From Phytophthora quininea (Eukaryota; Oomycota; Peronosporomycetes; Peronosporales; Peronosporaceae): DNA of 64,000 bases. This document shows positions 22,991 through 31,991 of the stretch, one piece after another (the first letter of the stretch is position 1; each line of letters begins with the position of its first letter). A program made the translations under genes and the position numbers. The stretch is from assembly GCA_011947345.1 (NCBI GenBank), contig JAAVTG010000057.1, positions 434,001 through 498,000 on the forward strand. Reading direction: 5' to 3'. The notes under the pieces are model-generated. The model was not told the origin of the DNA and did not search any database. It worked only from the letters and a program-made list of their open reading frames with translations.

Positions 22991-24529
22991 ATGACGGCAT
23001 CGGTAGTGATACCAGTCAATCGCGTCTCGCTCGATTCCGAGCCAACCGAGGGCAGTCGCACGTACGCCATCATCGTCTGCGTGTTCGCGTCACTCGGTGG
23101 CTTCTTCTTCGGGTATGATCAGGGAGTGACGAGTGGCGTTTTGATCATGAACAGCTTCCTGAACGACTACTGCGTCGGGTGGCACAACTTCACGTATGCG
23201 GATTGCACCAAGTCGTCTTCGGACCTGCCTGGGGAATGGACGACGTTTACGGTCTGGTACAACATGGTGTACAATCTCGGTTGTCTCGTGGGGGCCCTGT
23301 TCGGCGGCTACATCGCTGACAAGTTTGGTCGCCGCGCCACCATCTTGTCGGCGGGTTTGCTCTTTTGCGTTGGAACGAGTTGGGTGTGCTTCAACCCTGC
23401 CCAACAGCACGGGCTGATGTACATCGCGCGTATCGTTCAAGGTCTCGGCGTCGGCAACTCGTCCTTCTCACTACCAATATTCGGGTCGGAGATGTCCCCC
23501 AAGGAGCTCCGCGGTCGTCTGTCCGGGCTCATGACCATGCCTGTCACCTTTGGCCAATGCCTCGCCAACCTCATCAACATCCTGGTGGAGAACAACGACA
23601 AGGGCTGGCGAATCAGTAACGCCGTGTCGATGATCCCGCCCATTATCGTCATGCTTGGCATCTACTGCGTCCCCGAGAGCCCTCGATGGACCTACCAGCA
23701 CAAGGGCAAGGAGAAGGCTGCTGCCGTGCTGAGACGACTGCGCCAGACCGAGCACGTGGACCACGAGCTGAATGCGATCGGAGACCAGATCGCACAGGAA
23801 GAGTCAAGTAGCTTGGGGCTCAAGGAGCTCTGGGAGCCGTCCGTGCGCAAGCGTGTGGTGATCGCCATGACGTTCCAACTGCTGCAGCAAGCCACCGGCA
23901 TCAACCCCATCATGACGTACGGCTCGCTCATCTTCAAGGACATCACCGGTGCCGGCATCTACTCGTCGCTGCTGCTCACCGCCGTCAACTTCCTCAGCAC
24001 GATGCCGGGGCTGTTCATGGTGGACAAGTTCGGTCGGCGCTACATGGCGATCCTCGGGGCCGTCGGGATGGTGCTCGGCCACCTCTTTGCCGCCGTCCTG
24101 TTCACCGCCATCTGCGACGGCAACGTCGACAGCGCCGGGTGTCCCCGAGTGGGCGGCTGGTTCATCTGCATCGGCACCGCGCTCTTCGTGTTCAGCTTCG
24201 CGACGTCGTGGGGGTCGGTGCCCTGGATCTACTGCTCCGAGATCTTCCCGCTCCATGTGCGAGCGACGGCCGTGTCGCTCTCGACCGCCGCCAACTGGGT
24301 CGGAGGCGCGCTCATGACGGAGGTCGTCAAGCTCTTTCCGTATCTGAACATCAACGGCGTCTTCTTCCTGTTCGCCGGCCTGGCCTTCCTCTGCGGGCTG
24401 TTCGTCTACTGCTTCTGTCCGGAGACCAAGGGGATTCTGCTCGAGGACATCGAGGAGCTGTTCCACCCTCGGACGAGCGCCAAGTCGCCTGGATTCGCCG
24501 AGATCAAGAGTCCGAGTGTCGCGGTGTAA
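22991..24529 (+). CDS. Sugar transporter of the major facilitator superfamily
   Basis: This is an intact single-exon permease of about 512 residues, probably a proton-coupled hexose transporter in the plasma membrane. It shows the sugar-porter signatures: GGFFFGYDQGVTSGV in TM1, DKFGRR after TM2, RIVQGLGVG in TM4, PESPRW before the central loop, QLLQQATGINPIMTYG in TM7, a second DKFGRR, WGSVPWIYCSEIFP in TM10 and PETKGILLEDIEELF after TM12. The acidic residues of the central and last loops are present. The frame extends upstream to 22742, but the Inr at 22853 and the non-homologous extension favour 22991. Its 3' half is copied in inverted orientation at 29.8-30.6 kb. Substrate specificity cannot be read from the sequence. 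Confidence 0.93.
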   Translation: MTASVVIPVNRVSLDSEPTEGSRTYAIIVCVFASLGGFFFGYDQGVTSGVLIMNSFLNDYCVGWHNFTYADCTKSSSDLPGEWTTFTVWYNMVYNLGCLVGALFGGYIADKFGRRATILSAGLLFCVGTSWVCFNPAQQHGLMYIARIVQGLGVGNSSFSLPIFGSEMSPKELRGRLSGLMTMPVTFGQCLANLINILVENNDKGWRISNAVSMIPPIIVMLGIYCVPESPRWTYQHKGKEKAAAVLRRLRQTEHVDHELNAIGDQIAQEESSSLGLKELWEPSVRKRVVIAMTFQLLQQATGINPIMTYGSLIFKDITGAGIYSSLLLTAVNFLSTMPGLFMVDKFGRRYMAILGAVGMVLGHLFAAVLFTAICDGNVDSAGCPRVGGWFICIGTALFVFSFATSWGSVPWIYCSEIFPLHVRATAVSLSTAANWVGGALMTEVVKLFPYLNINGVFFLFAGLAFLCGLFVYCFCPETKGILLEDIEELFHPRTSAKSPGFAEIKSPSVAV

Positions 24530-24686
24530 TGTGAGAATGTTGGTCAACAAGTTGCCGTTGAAGTTGCCTGTTTTTGTATCCACTGTACTTTGCCTTGCAG
24601 CGCGAGTCGAGTCGACTCCGTCTGCAGAGCAAGACGATTGGAAGACAAAATGCGTCTCGAGTTGAAGACGGCTGCAGATCCTTGCG

Positions 24687-24953
24687 ATGGAGGAACGCTA
24701 CGCCTTGTTAGCGCCGTGCTGCGGTGTGTTGGCTCGTAGACTGTTCTGCAGTGGGAACGTCGTTGACAGAGAGATTTTGATCGATGACAAGAGCACTCTG
24801 GAGATCGACATGGCGGGCGTACAAGATTTCTCCGTCTATCGGTGGCAAATGTCCAGTAGCTGCCACACGGAAGTCACGACGCAAAGAACGCGTGAAGCTG
24901 CGGCACTGTTGGCTGCTGTGGATCGACAACTCCAGATACAAGACGGTGGCTGA
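24687..24953 (+). pseudogene. Fragment of crinkler-like N-terminal region
   Basis: The part from about 24762 to 24925 encodes DDKSTLEIDMAG, QDFSVYRWQMSSS and QRTREAAALLAA. The same block occurs at 27172-27340, in front of the P-loop of the right-arm crinkler-like gene, and on the minus strand at 29396-29560. It therefore belongs to the region upstream of the ATPase domain of that gene, here detached and placed just behind the transporter. The frame stops soon afterwards. Confidence 0.5.
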
Positions 24954-25438
24954 AGTGCAGATGCATCGACGCCTTGAAGACCTAGAGGTAGTTGCATCGT
25001 TGGAGGAAGACACTACATGGCGACCTTCAACGCATTCAATTCAAAGCCGATTTGGAGACCGAAGGAACTGCTTTCAATGCAGAACAAAGCTGCGTTTTTA
25101 CTAGCAATTTCTCATTTGATGCTGAAGGAACGTATGCTACCGCAAAATCCATGCGCATCGACAGATAGGCCTGGAGTTCCTTGGAAGACCAAAAATTGAA
25201 AGAGATAATGCGTTCTCATGGGCATTTTGATCAACTCACATGTGAATATCAAAAACAAATGTATTTCTGAGCAGTGATCGTGGAGAATTGATGAGAAGCA
25301 GGCTGCCAGATGTGCAACAACTCACACGCTTGGCGACTACATTGACTCCTCACAGCTGACTTCCAATGAACCACAGACCATACCGTCGAACTTTCACGGC
25401 ATTCTTCACGCGATAACCTTTTCAATTGTCTTGAGCAG

Positions 25439-27131
25439 TAGTACCTGGCTTTCCACCGCGTCAGCATTCAACCCGAAAACTCCGCTCGTTGGCCAGGAGT
25501 AGACAAATCCAACAACAACACTTCATGGACACGAGTACAGCAGCGAGGTGCCACCTTGCCATTCCCTCCGACGACACTCTTCAACTCGTCGGATATGCCA
25601 GTGGCACACAGAATAAGCACGTTCGTCACGTAGCCAAGCACCGTCCTCGTGTCCTTATCGAATCTTCCTAGCAGATTGTTGAATTGATAGCACTAGTTTT
25701 CAAATGCGTCCAGCCCTGTTGTACTGAAGCTGTAGTTTCCCACATGTAACCCCACCATCAACGTCTCGCCTTCTTTTCGACGAGTTTTGGCCTTTCGGTT
25801 TGAGCCGTGCTTTCGCTTTCCATTTCCTGAGAGTATGATTTTTCACGACGTTCAATGAGGATGGCATCCGGAGAGAGAGATTCCGGCAGAAACTCAAAAC
25901 ACAGCGACGCGAAATCGCGGTTATCGGGAGGTTTGGCTGACACCAGAAGCTTGCTAATCTGCTGCATCAGCAGTGGCCAGTCCGCGGAGAGAACGGTGGG
26001 TGTGTCCACCGACAAATACCCTTCAGATATTTCCCTAGAGTCATCGGTGCTTAGGCAGGTGCCGCACGTGAGCCGAAATTCGGCGATTGCCCTCGTTAAA
26101 CCTCGAGTTCTTGCTGAAAAGGCTGGTAGCGCTTTCACGGGCTTCATTCTCGACGCAAACAATTCCTGGAATCGCTTCAGACAGATCCACTCCAACGCCT
26201 CCGAATCATCAAGCCACACGAGATGTTGCGTATCTTTGACAAATGAGATGTACTCGCGCAGAGGAAATGCCAAGCTGGCAATTTCCTCTTCACTTCAGGC
26301 AGTACGAATATTTTTGCCTTGGTCACACTTCCTTCCCAACCGAGATGGCATCGTTCCACTACCTGCGCGTACGTTGTCGCCTTGCCAGTGTCGTCTACAG
26401 TCGTTTCCGTGAGGTCGATGGTTTCATAGCTTGTTAGCAGCTTCAACACGACGGATCGAAACGTAGGTATAGCACGGGAAATGTCGATCCGGTCTGTATG
26501 CTCAATCTTCGAGGACTTGACTGTCTCGAGATCCGCGTGCGTCTTGATCGTTTGCAACAGCTGACGAAGCGTTCGTGGATGACCAGCAGACTTGTCGAAC
26601 AGAGTTTGTGCTGCTGCTTTGGTAGACTTCAGCCCCCATTCTGGGTCCAGCGTTGTACTGCTACCAGCTTGAACGACTGTATTGCTCAGAACTGCTTCGA
26701 TAGCATCAGGCTGTACGAGATCCAACCGCAGCCCAGTGAACTTGTACGGCCCTCTACAACTCATCTCGTATTTCCGTGTGGAACGCTCTCGAACGGATTG
26801 GAGAAGCCGTCCATAACCACTCTACCAGCTGCTTGACGGCCTCCAGCACCAAAGAGTTGACGTCCGGCAGGTCATCCATAACCACAGGAGAAACTGCATT
26901 TATAATGGTCGTTCGACATCGGCAGAGCTCGGCTTGAAACTCATTGCGTCTTGCTTCTGGCCACTTTTTCGACACTTGGTAGTGTACTGCCCGCGAACGC
27001 CGTCTTGCCCATTCCAGACACGTTTCACCCTATCAGCAACAGGAAGCGAACGGGAATGTCTTCTTCTTCTCCAGGTTCTCAGTCGACACGTGGCACTTCT
27101 CCTTCAGTAAATAAATCCGCCCTTCGCGATC
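25439..27131 (-). pseudogene. Crinkler-like P-loop NTPase gene, left copy
   Basis: Reading from 27.1 kb leftwards, the copy has a Walker A-like SGMGKTAF near 27.0 kb, a middle region with DKSAGHPRTLRQLL near 26.6 kb (a GHPR box like that of crinkler and STAND-type ATPases), and a C-terminal half down to about 25.45 kb. Pieces lie in several frames. Compared with the right copy it lacks 217 bp (the counterpart of 27652-27868) and retains 362 bp that the right copy lost (26188-26549). No LxLFLAK/HVLVVVP crinkler N-terminus or signal peptide is visible, so membership of the crinkler effector class is an inference from the ATPase part. Non-functional as it stands. Confidence 0.5.
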
Positions 27132-27135
27132 CACT

Positions 27136-27332
27136 CGTCCGAGTGTGGAACAGCTCCTCGATGTCCTCGTTGGCAGAGAGATTTAGGCGATGACAAGAGC
27201 ACTCTGGAGATCGACATGGCGGGCATGCAAGATTTCTCCGTCTATCGGTGGCAAATGTCCAGTAGCTTCCACACGGAAGTCATGACGCAAAGAACTCGTG
27301 AAGTGGCGGCACTGTTGGCTGCTCTGCCTCAT
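27136..27332. other. Loop at the centre of inverted repeat 1
   Basis: About 197 bp are not shared by the two arms. The first 35 bp or so (27140-27173) match the antisense of the transporter 3' end (GTGGAACAGCTCCTCGATGT). From 27172 the sequence follows the crinkler-like N-terminal block also found at 24762-24925. The centre is thus a junction of two unrelated gene fragments, not a simple hairpin tip. Confidence 0.7.
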
Positions 27333-28913
27333 GTGGATCACGAAGGGCGGATTTATTTACTGAAGGAGAAGTGCCACGTGTCGACTAAGAACCTTGAGAA
27401 GAAGAAGACATTCCCCGCTTCCTGTTGCTGATAGGAGTGAAACGTGTCTGAATGGGCAAGACGGCGTTCGCGGAGCAGTACACTACCGTGTCGAAAAAGT
27501 GGCCAGAAGCAAGACGCAATGAGTTTCAAGCCGAGCTCTGCCGATGTCGAACGACCATTATAAATGCAGTTTCTCCTGTGGTTGTTATGGACGGATGACC
27601 TGCCAGGACGTCAACTCTTTGGTGCTGGAGGCCGTCAAGAGGCAGCTGGTAGATGTTTCCGAGATGACGATGCTGCCAGACCCGTCGGCCAATCTCGTTT
27701 CCTTTGCGGGCAGCGCGGTAGAGCTGCTAGGCCCTTTTCATTGTTTTGGATAATGTTGATGACTGGTTTAGTGGTTGGAAGGGCGATGCAGCGTCAAGTG
27801 ACTTCTTCCACAAATTCTTCAAGCGCGTGTTGCAGTCGTGGGTGAAAATCTCCAAGATATATTTCTTAGTGAGCGGTTATGGACGGCTTCTCCAATCCGT
27901 TCGAGAGCGTTCCACATGGAAATACGAGATGAGTAGAGGGCCGTACAAGTTCACTGGGCTGCGGTTGGATCTCGTACAGCCTGATGCTATCGAAGCAGTT
28001 CTGAGCAATACAGTCGTTCAAGCTGGTAGCAGTACAACGCTGGACCCAGAATGGGGGCTGAAGTCTACCAAAGCAGCAGCACAAACTCTGTTCGACAAGT
28101 CTGCTGGTCGTCCACGAACGCTTCGTCAGCTGTTGCAAACGATCTGTCTGAAGCGATTCCAGGAATTGTTTGCGTCGAGAGTGAAGCCCGTGAAAGCGCT
28201 ACCAGCCTTTTTCAGCAAGAACTCGAGGTTTAACGAGGGCAATCGCCGATTTTCGGCCCATGTGCGGCACCTGCCTAAGCTTACCGATGACTCTAGGGAA
28301 ATATCTGAAGGGTATTTGTCGGTGGACACACCCACCGTTCTCTCCGCGGACTGGCCACTGCTGATGCAGCAGAGTAGCAAGCTTCTGGTGTCAGCCAAAC
28401 CTCCCGATAACCGCGATTTCGCGTCGCTGTGTTTTGAGTTTCTGCCGGAATCTCTCTCCGGATGCCATCCTCATTGAACGTCGTGAAATCATACTCTCAG
28501 GAAATGGAAAGCGAAAGCACGGCTCAAACCGAAAGGCCAAAACTCATCGAAAAGAAGGCAAGACGTTGATGGCGGGGTTACCTGTGGGAAACTACAGCTT
28601 CAGTACAACAGGGCTGGACGCATTTGAAAACCAGTGCTATCAATTCAACAATCTGCTAGGAAGATTCGATAAGGACACGAGGACGGTGCTTGGCTACGTG
28701 ACGAACGTGCTTATTCTGTGTGCCACTGGCATATCCGACGAGTTGAAGAGTGTCGTCGGAGGGAATGGCAAGGTGGCACCTCGCTGCTGTACTCGTGTCC
28801 ATGAAGTGTTGTTGTTGGATTTGTCTACTCCTGGCCAACGAGCGGAGTTGAATGCTGACGCGGTGGAAAGCCAGGTACTACTGCTCAAGACAATTGAAAA
28901 GGTTATCGCGTGA
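27172..28913 (+). pseudogene. Crinkler-like P-loop NTPase gene, right copy
   Basis: This is the inverted counterpart of the left copy. It starts with the QDFSVYRWQMSSS block, passes through a Walker A-like segment near 27.45 kb (frame disturbed), and has an open stretch at 27746-28477 containing DPEWGLKSTKAAAQTLFDKS and GRPRTLRQLLQTI, then a C-terminal piece to 28913 (..LLLKTIEKVIA). It lacks 362 bp relative to the left copy; both borders of that loss carry GATC, which suggests microhomology-mediated deletion and leaves the frame changed. It retains 217 bp missing from the left copy. The family assignment is tentative. Confidence 0.5.
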
Positions 28914-30633
28914 AGAATGCCGTGAAAGTTCGACGGTATGGTCTGTGGTTCATTGGAAGTCAGCTGTGAGGAGTCAATGTAGTCGCCAAGCGTGTGAGTT
29001 GTTGCACATCTGGCAGCCTGCTTCTCATCAATTCTCCACGATCACTGCTCAGAAATACATTTGTTTTTGATATTCACATGTGAGTTGATCAAAATGCCCA
29101 TGAGAACGCATTATCTCTTTCAATTTTTGGTCTTCCAAGGAACTCCAGGCCTATCTGTCGATGCGCATGGATTTTGCGGTAGCATACGTTCCTTCAGCAT
29201 CAAATGAGAAATTGCTAGTAAAAAACGCAGCTTTGTTCTGCATTGAAAGCAGTTCCTTCGGTCTCCAAATCGGCTTTGAATTGAATGCGTTGAAGGTCGC
29301 CATGTAGTGTCTTCCTCCAACGATGCAACTACCTCTAGGTCTTCAAGGCGTCGATGCATCTGCACTTCAGCCACCGTCTTGTATCTGGAGTTGTCGATCC
29401 ACAGCAGCCAACAGTGCCGCAGCTTCACGCGTTCTTTGCGTCGTGACTTCCGTGTGGCAGCTACTGGACATTTGCCACCGATAGACGGAGAAATCTTGTA
29501 CGCCCGCCATGTCGATCTCCAGAGTGCTCTTGTCATCGATCAAAATCTCTCTGTCAACGACGTTCCCACTGCAGAACAGTCTACGAGCCAACACACCGCA
29601 GCACGGCGCTAACAAGGCGTAGCGTTCCTCCATCGCAAGGATCTGCAGCCGTCTTCAACTCGAGACGCATTTTGTCTTCCAATCGTCTTGCTCTGCAGAC
29701 GGAGTCGACTCGACTCGCGCTGCAAGGCAAAGTACAGTGGATACAAAAACAGGCAACTTCAACGGCAACTTGTTGACCAACATTCTCACATTACACCGCG
29801 ACACTCGGACTCTTGATCTCGGCGAATCCAGGCGACTTGGCGCTCGTCCGAGGGTGGAACAGCTCCTCGATGTCCTCGAGCAGAATCCCCTTGGTCTCCG
29901 GACAGAAGCAGTAGACGAACAGCCCGCAGAGGAAGGCCAGGCCGGCGAACAGGAAGAAGACGCCGTTGATGTTCAGATACGGAAAGAGCTTGACGACCTC
30001 CGTCATGAGCGCGCCTCCGACCCAGTTGGCGGCGGTCGAGAGCGACACGGCCGTCGCTCGCACATGGAGCGGGAAGATCTCGGAGCAGTAGATCCAGGGC
30101 ACCGACCCCACGACGTCGCGAAGCTGAACACGAAGAGCGCGGTGCCGATGCAGATGAACCAGCCGCCCACTCGGGGACACCCGGCGCTGTCGACGTTGCC
30201 GTCGCAGATGGCGGTGAACAGGACGGCGGCAAAGAGGTGGCCGAGCACCATCCCGACGGCCCCGAGGATCGCCATGTAGCGCCGACCGAACTTGTCCACC
30301 ATGAACAGCCCCGGCATCGTGCTGAGGAAGTTGACGGCGGTGAGCAGCAGCGACGAGTAGATGCCGGCACCGGTGATGTCCTTGAAGATGAGCGAGCCGT
30401 ACGTCATGATGGGGTTGATGCCGGTGGCTTGCTGCAGCAGTTGGAACGTCATGGCGATCACCACACGCTTGCGCACGGACGGCTCCCAGAGCTCCTTGAG
30501 CCCCAAGCTACTTGACTCTTCCTGTGCGATCTGGTCTTCGATCGCATTCAGCTCGTGGTCCACGTGCTCGGTCTGGCGCAGTCGTCTCAGCACGGCAGCA
30601 GCCTTCTCCTCGCGCTTGTGCTGGTGGGTCCAT
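27333..30633 (-). repeat. Large inverted repeat 1, right arm
   Basis: Reverse-complement copy of 23686-27135. High identity ends at 30633, inside the transporter copy, where the right arm skips about 130 bp of the left-arm sequence and continues for a few dozen bases as a much more diverged match. The left transporter is complete, so the left arm is probably the source for that end. Confidence 0.9.
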
Positions 30634-30638
30634 GGCAA
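29790..30638 (-). pseudogene. Truncated, frameshifted sugar transporter copy
   Basis: This is the 3' half of the transporter gene, from the central cytoplasmic loop (HKREEKAAAVLRRLRQTEHV) through TM7-12 to the ELFHPRTSAKSPGFAE tail. The six N-terminal helices are missing. One base is lost from the run of five G in the TM10 motif (left copy TSWGSVPW; right copy reads TSWGRCPG near 30110), which breaks the frame. It cannot produce a working permease. Confidence 0.88.
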
Positions 30639-30960
30639 AAGGTGACTGGCATGATCATGGAGACAGCCGCGATTTGCACCGTCGCGTGGCCATTCCGCGG
30701 GTGTTGCTTGGCTACCGGAAGAACGAACCGATGCAGCAAGCGTTTGCTACCCGCAGGCAACGTGCACCGCCAACTTGGCACTGCTCTCACGGCTCGGCAC
30801 GTGGCGCTCCGCACAGACTGCTTGGGTGTGTACCGGCCAGGCGTCCTCGAGGACGTCCTTTGTAGCCATCTGGATCTTGTCCGTGACGGCGGCGCGTCTT
30901 CCATGCATATCGACATTTAATCCCTGTCAAACCACTCGTTCTGATTTATCACTTTCACCG
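30639..30960 (-). pseudogene. Highly decayed transporter-like remnant
   Basis: Just beyond the identity border a minus-strand segment encodes MIMPVTFCHG, comparable with LMTMPVTFGQC of the intact transporter. Beyond this, similarity fades and stops appear in every frame. It may be an older transporter relic into which the newer duplicated arm was joined. Confidence 0.3.
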
Positions 30961-30973
30961 GGGTTTGCACAGC

Positions 30974-31037
30974 GTTCGCGTGGGGTTTACACGGCGTACC
31001 CGTGGGGTTACACGATGTACCCGTGGGGTTACTTCAG
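30974..31037 (+). repeat. Short tandem repeat, about three 21-bp units
   Basis: Three units of the form GTACCCGTGGGGTTACACG follow each other, the first diverged (GTTCGCGTGGGGTTTACACG). They lie 145-208 bp before the REEP start codon, just upstream of an Inr-like element, so they belong to the promoter region. Confidence 0.7.
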
Positions 31038-31052
31038 GGGTAGGGTTTCTTC

Positions 31053-31069
31053 GCTCATTTTTGTCCACT
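31053..31069 (+). promoter_or_regulatory. Inr-like element of REEP gene
   Basis: GCTCATTTTTGTCCACT matches the first half of the oomycete initiator exactly and the second half loosely. It lies about 115-130 bp before the ATG at 31182. Confidence 0.4.
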
Positions 31070-31181
31070 AGCAACCTCGGAATCCTGGACCAGCCAGCAG
31101 CTAACGTTCTCACTCTCGAAAAAGCTCGCGCCAAGACCGCTCAAGCCCCCTCTCAAGTTCTCTCGAAGCTCTCTCGACGCC

Positions 31182-31760
31182 ATGGAGAAGGTGCAAGTGT
31201 ACATGGACAAGTGGGCCAAGGACCTGGACAAGTTCCCGGTGCTGCAGCAGGCGCAGGACGCCACGGGCGTGGAGAAGCTGTACCTGGTGGCCGGCGGCTC
31301 GGCGCTCGTGCTGCTGCTGCTGCTCGTGGGCTTCGGCGCGGGGCTCATCTGCAATCTGGTGGGCTTCGTGTACCCGGCCTTCTGCTCCTTCAAGGCCATC
31401 GAGTCGGAGGACAAGCGGGACGACGTGCAGTGGCTCACCTACTGGGTCGTCTACGCCTGCTTCAACATCGTCGAGGTCTTTGCGGACTTCCTGCTCTACT
31501 GGATCCCCTTCTACTACGCCTTCAAGCTGGGCTTCCTGCTCTGGCTCTTCATGCCCTCCACGCTGGGCGCGTCCTTCCTGTACCAGCACTTCCTGGCGCC
31601 CTTCCTCAAGTCGCAGGAGTCGCGCATCGACCGCGCCATGAAGGAGGCGGTCAGCAGCGGCGGCGCCGTCATCTCGGACATTAGCGGAGTGGCCAGAGAC
31701 ATTGGCAAGGACGTGACCAAGGCCGTGGCCTCCAAGATCGTCGACAACTCGACCAAGTAG
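31182..31760 (+). CDS. REEP/DP1/Yop1-family ER membrane-shaping protein
   Basis: An intact 192-residue single-exon gene. The family core is clear: a first hydrophobic hairpin (LVLLLLLVGFGAGLICNLVG), the conserved FVYPAFCSFKAIES, DVQWLTYWVVYACFNIVE, and a second hairpin (FLLYWIPFYYAFKLGFLLWL) followed by LGASFLYQHFLAPFL. The N-terminal 30 residues and C-terminal tail are helical and charged, as in yeast Yop1 and animal REEP5, which shape tubular ER by inserting two hairpins. The strong GC bias at third positions fits a well-expressed gene. Confidence 0.93.
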   Translation: MEKVQVYMDKWAKDLDKFPVLQQAQDATGVEKLYLVAGGSALVLLLLLVGFGAGLICNLVGFVYPAFCSFKAIESEDKRDDVQWLTYWVVYACFNIVEVFADFLLYWIPFYYAFKLGFLLWLFMPSTLGASFLYQHFLAPFLKSQESRIDRAMKEAVSSGGAVISDISGVARDIGKDVTKAVASKIVDNSTK

Positions 31761-31960
31761 ATGGACCCAGCCCCTGTTTGTGCTGTTGGGCACTCCGTCC
31801 CCTCTTCTTGTAGAGAAGCTGGAGACGAGTAGAGTGCCCAGCCACACGTTCTAAGTTAGCTCGCTTTGTTTGAACCTCTCTGATAATCAACTGGTTGCCC
31901 TTGCTAGTTGAGAGATCTTATGGTTGGTCTTTATAACCGGGTGGTCAGTAACGATACTAT

Positions 31961-31976
31961 TCATTATCCTCAAGTG
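31961..31976 (+). promoter_or_regulatory. Possible Inr of TPR gene
   Basis: TCATTATCCTCAAGTG resembles the oomycete initiator and lies 16-31 bp before the ATG at 31992. The match is incomplete. Confidence 0.3.
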
Positions 31977-31991
31977 ATCCTTGTCTTAACC

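Larger units (their letters stand above)
23686..27135 (+). repeat. Large inverted repeat 1, left arm
   Basis: This segment recurs as its reverse complement at 27333-30633. Paired coordinates sum to about 54,320 over the outer part and 54,467 over the inner part; the difference of 145 equals a 362-bp loss in the right arm minus a 217-bp loss in the left arm. Outer parts look almost identical; the deduced peptides at 24.7-25.2 and 29.1-29.6 kb are essentially the same. The arm holds the transporter 3' half and a crinkler-like gene on the minus strand. Confidence 0.9.

Noticed and set aside
23804..24583. 259-codon minus-strand frame and its counterpart at 29737-30279
   Set aside because: Antisense shadows of the transporter, with His/Glu/Arg-rich nonsense composition; they recur only because the DNA is duplicated.
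23686..30633. The large inverted repeat as terminal repeats of a giant transposon
   Set aside because: The arms are gene fragments without transposase, lack short terminal motifs and target duplications, and face each other over only 197 bp.
31110..31847. 245-codon minus-strand frame over the REEP gene
   Set aside because: A shadow of the strongly biased REEP codons; it has no conserved domain.
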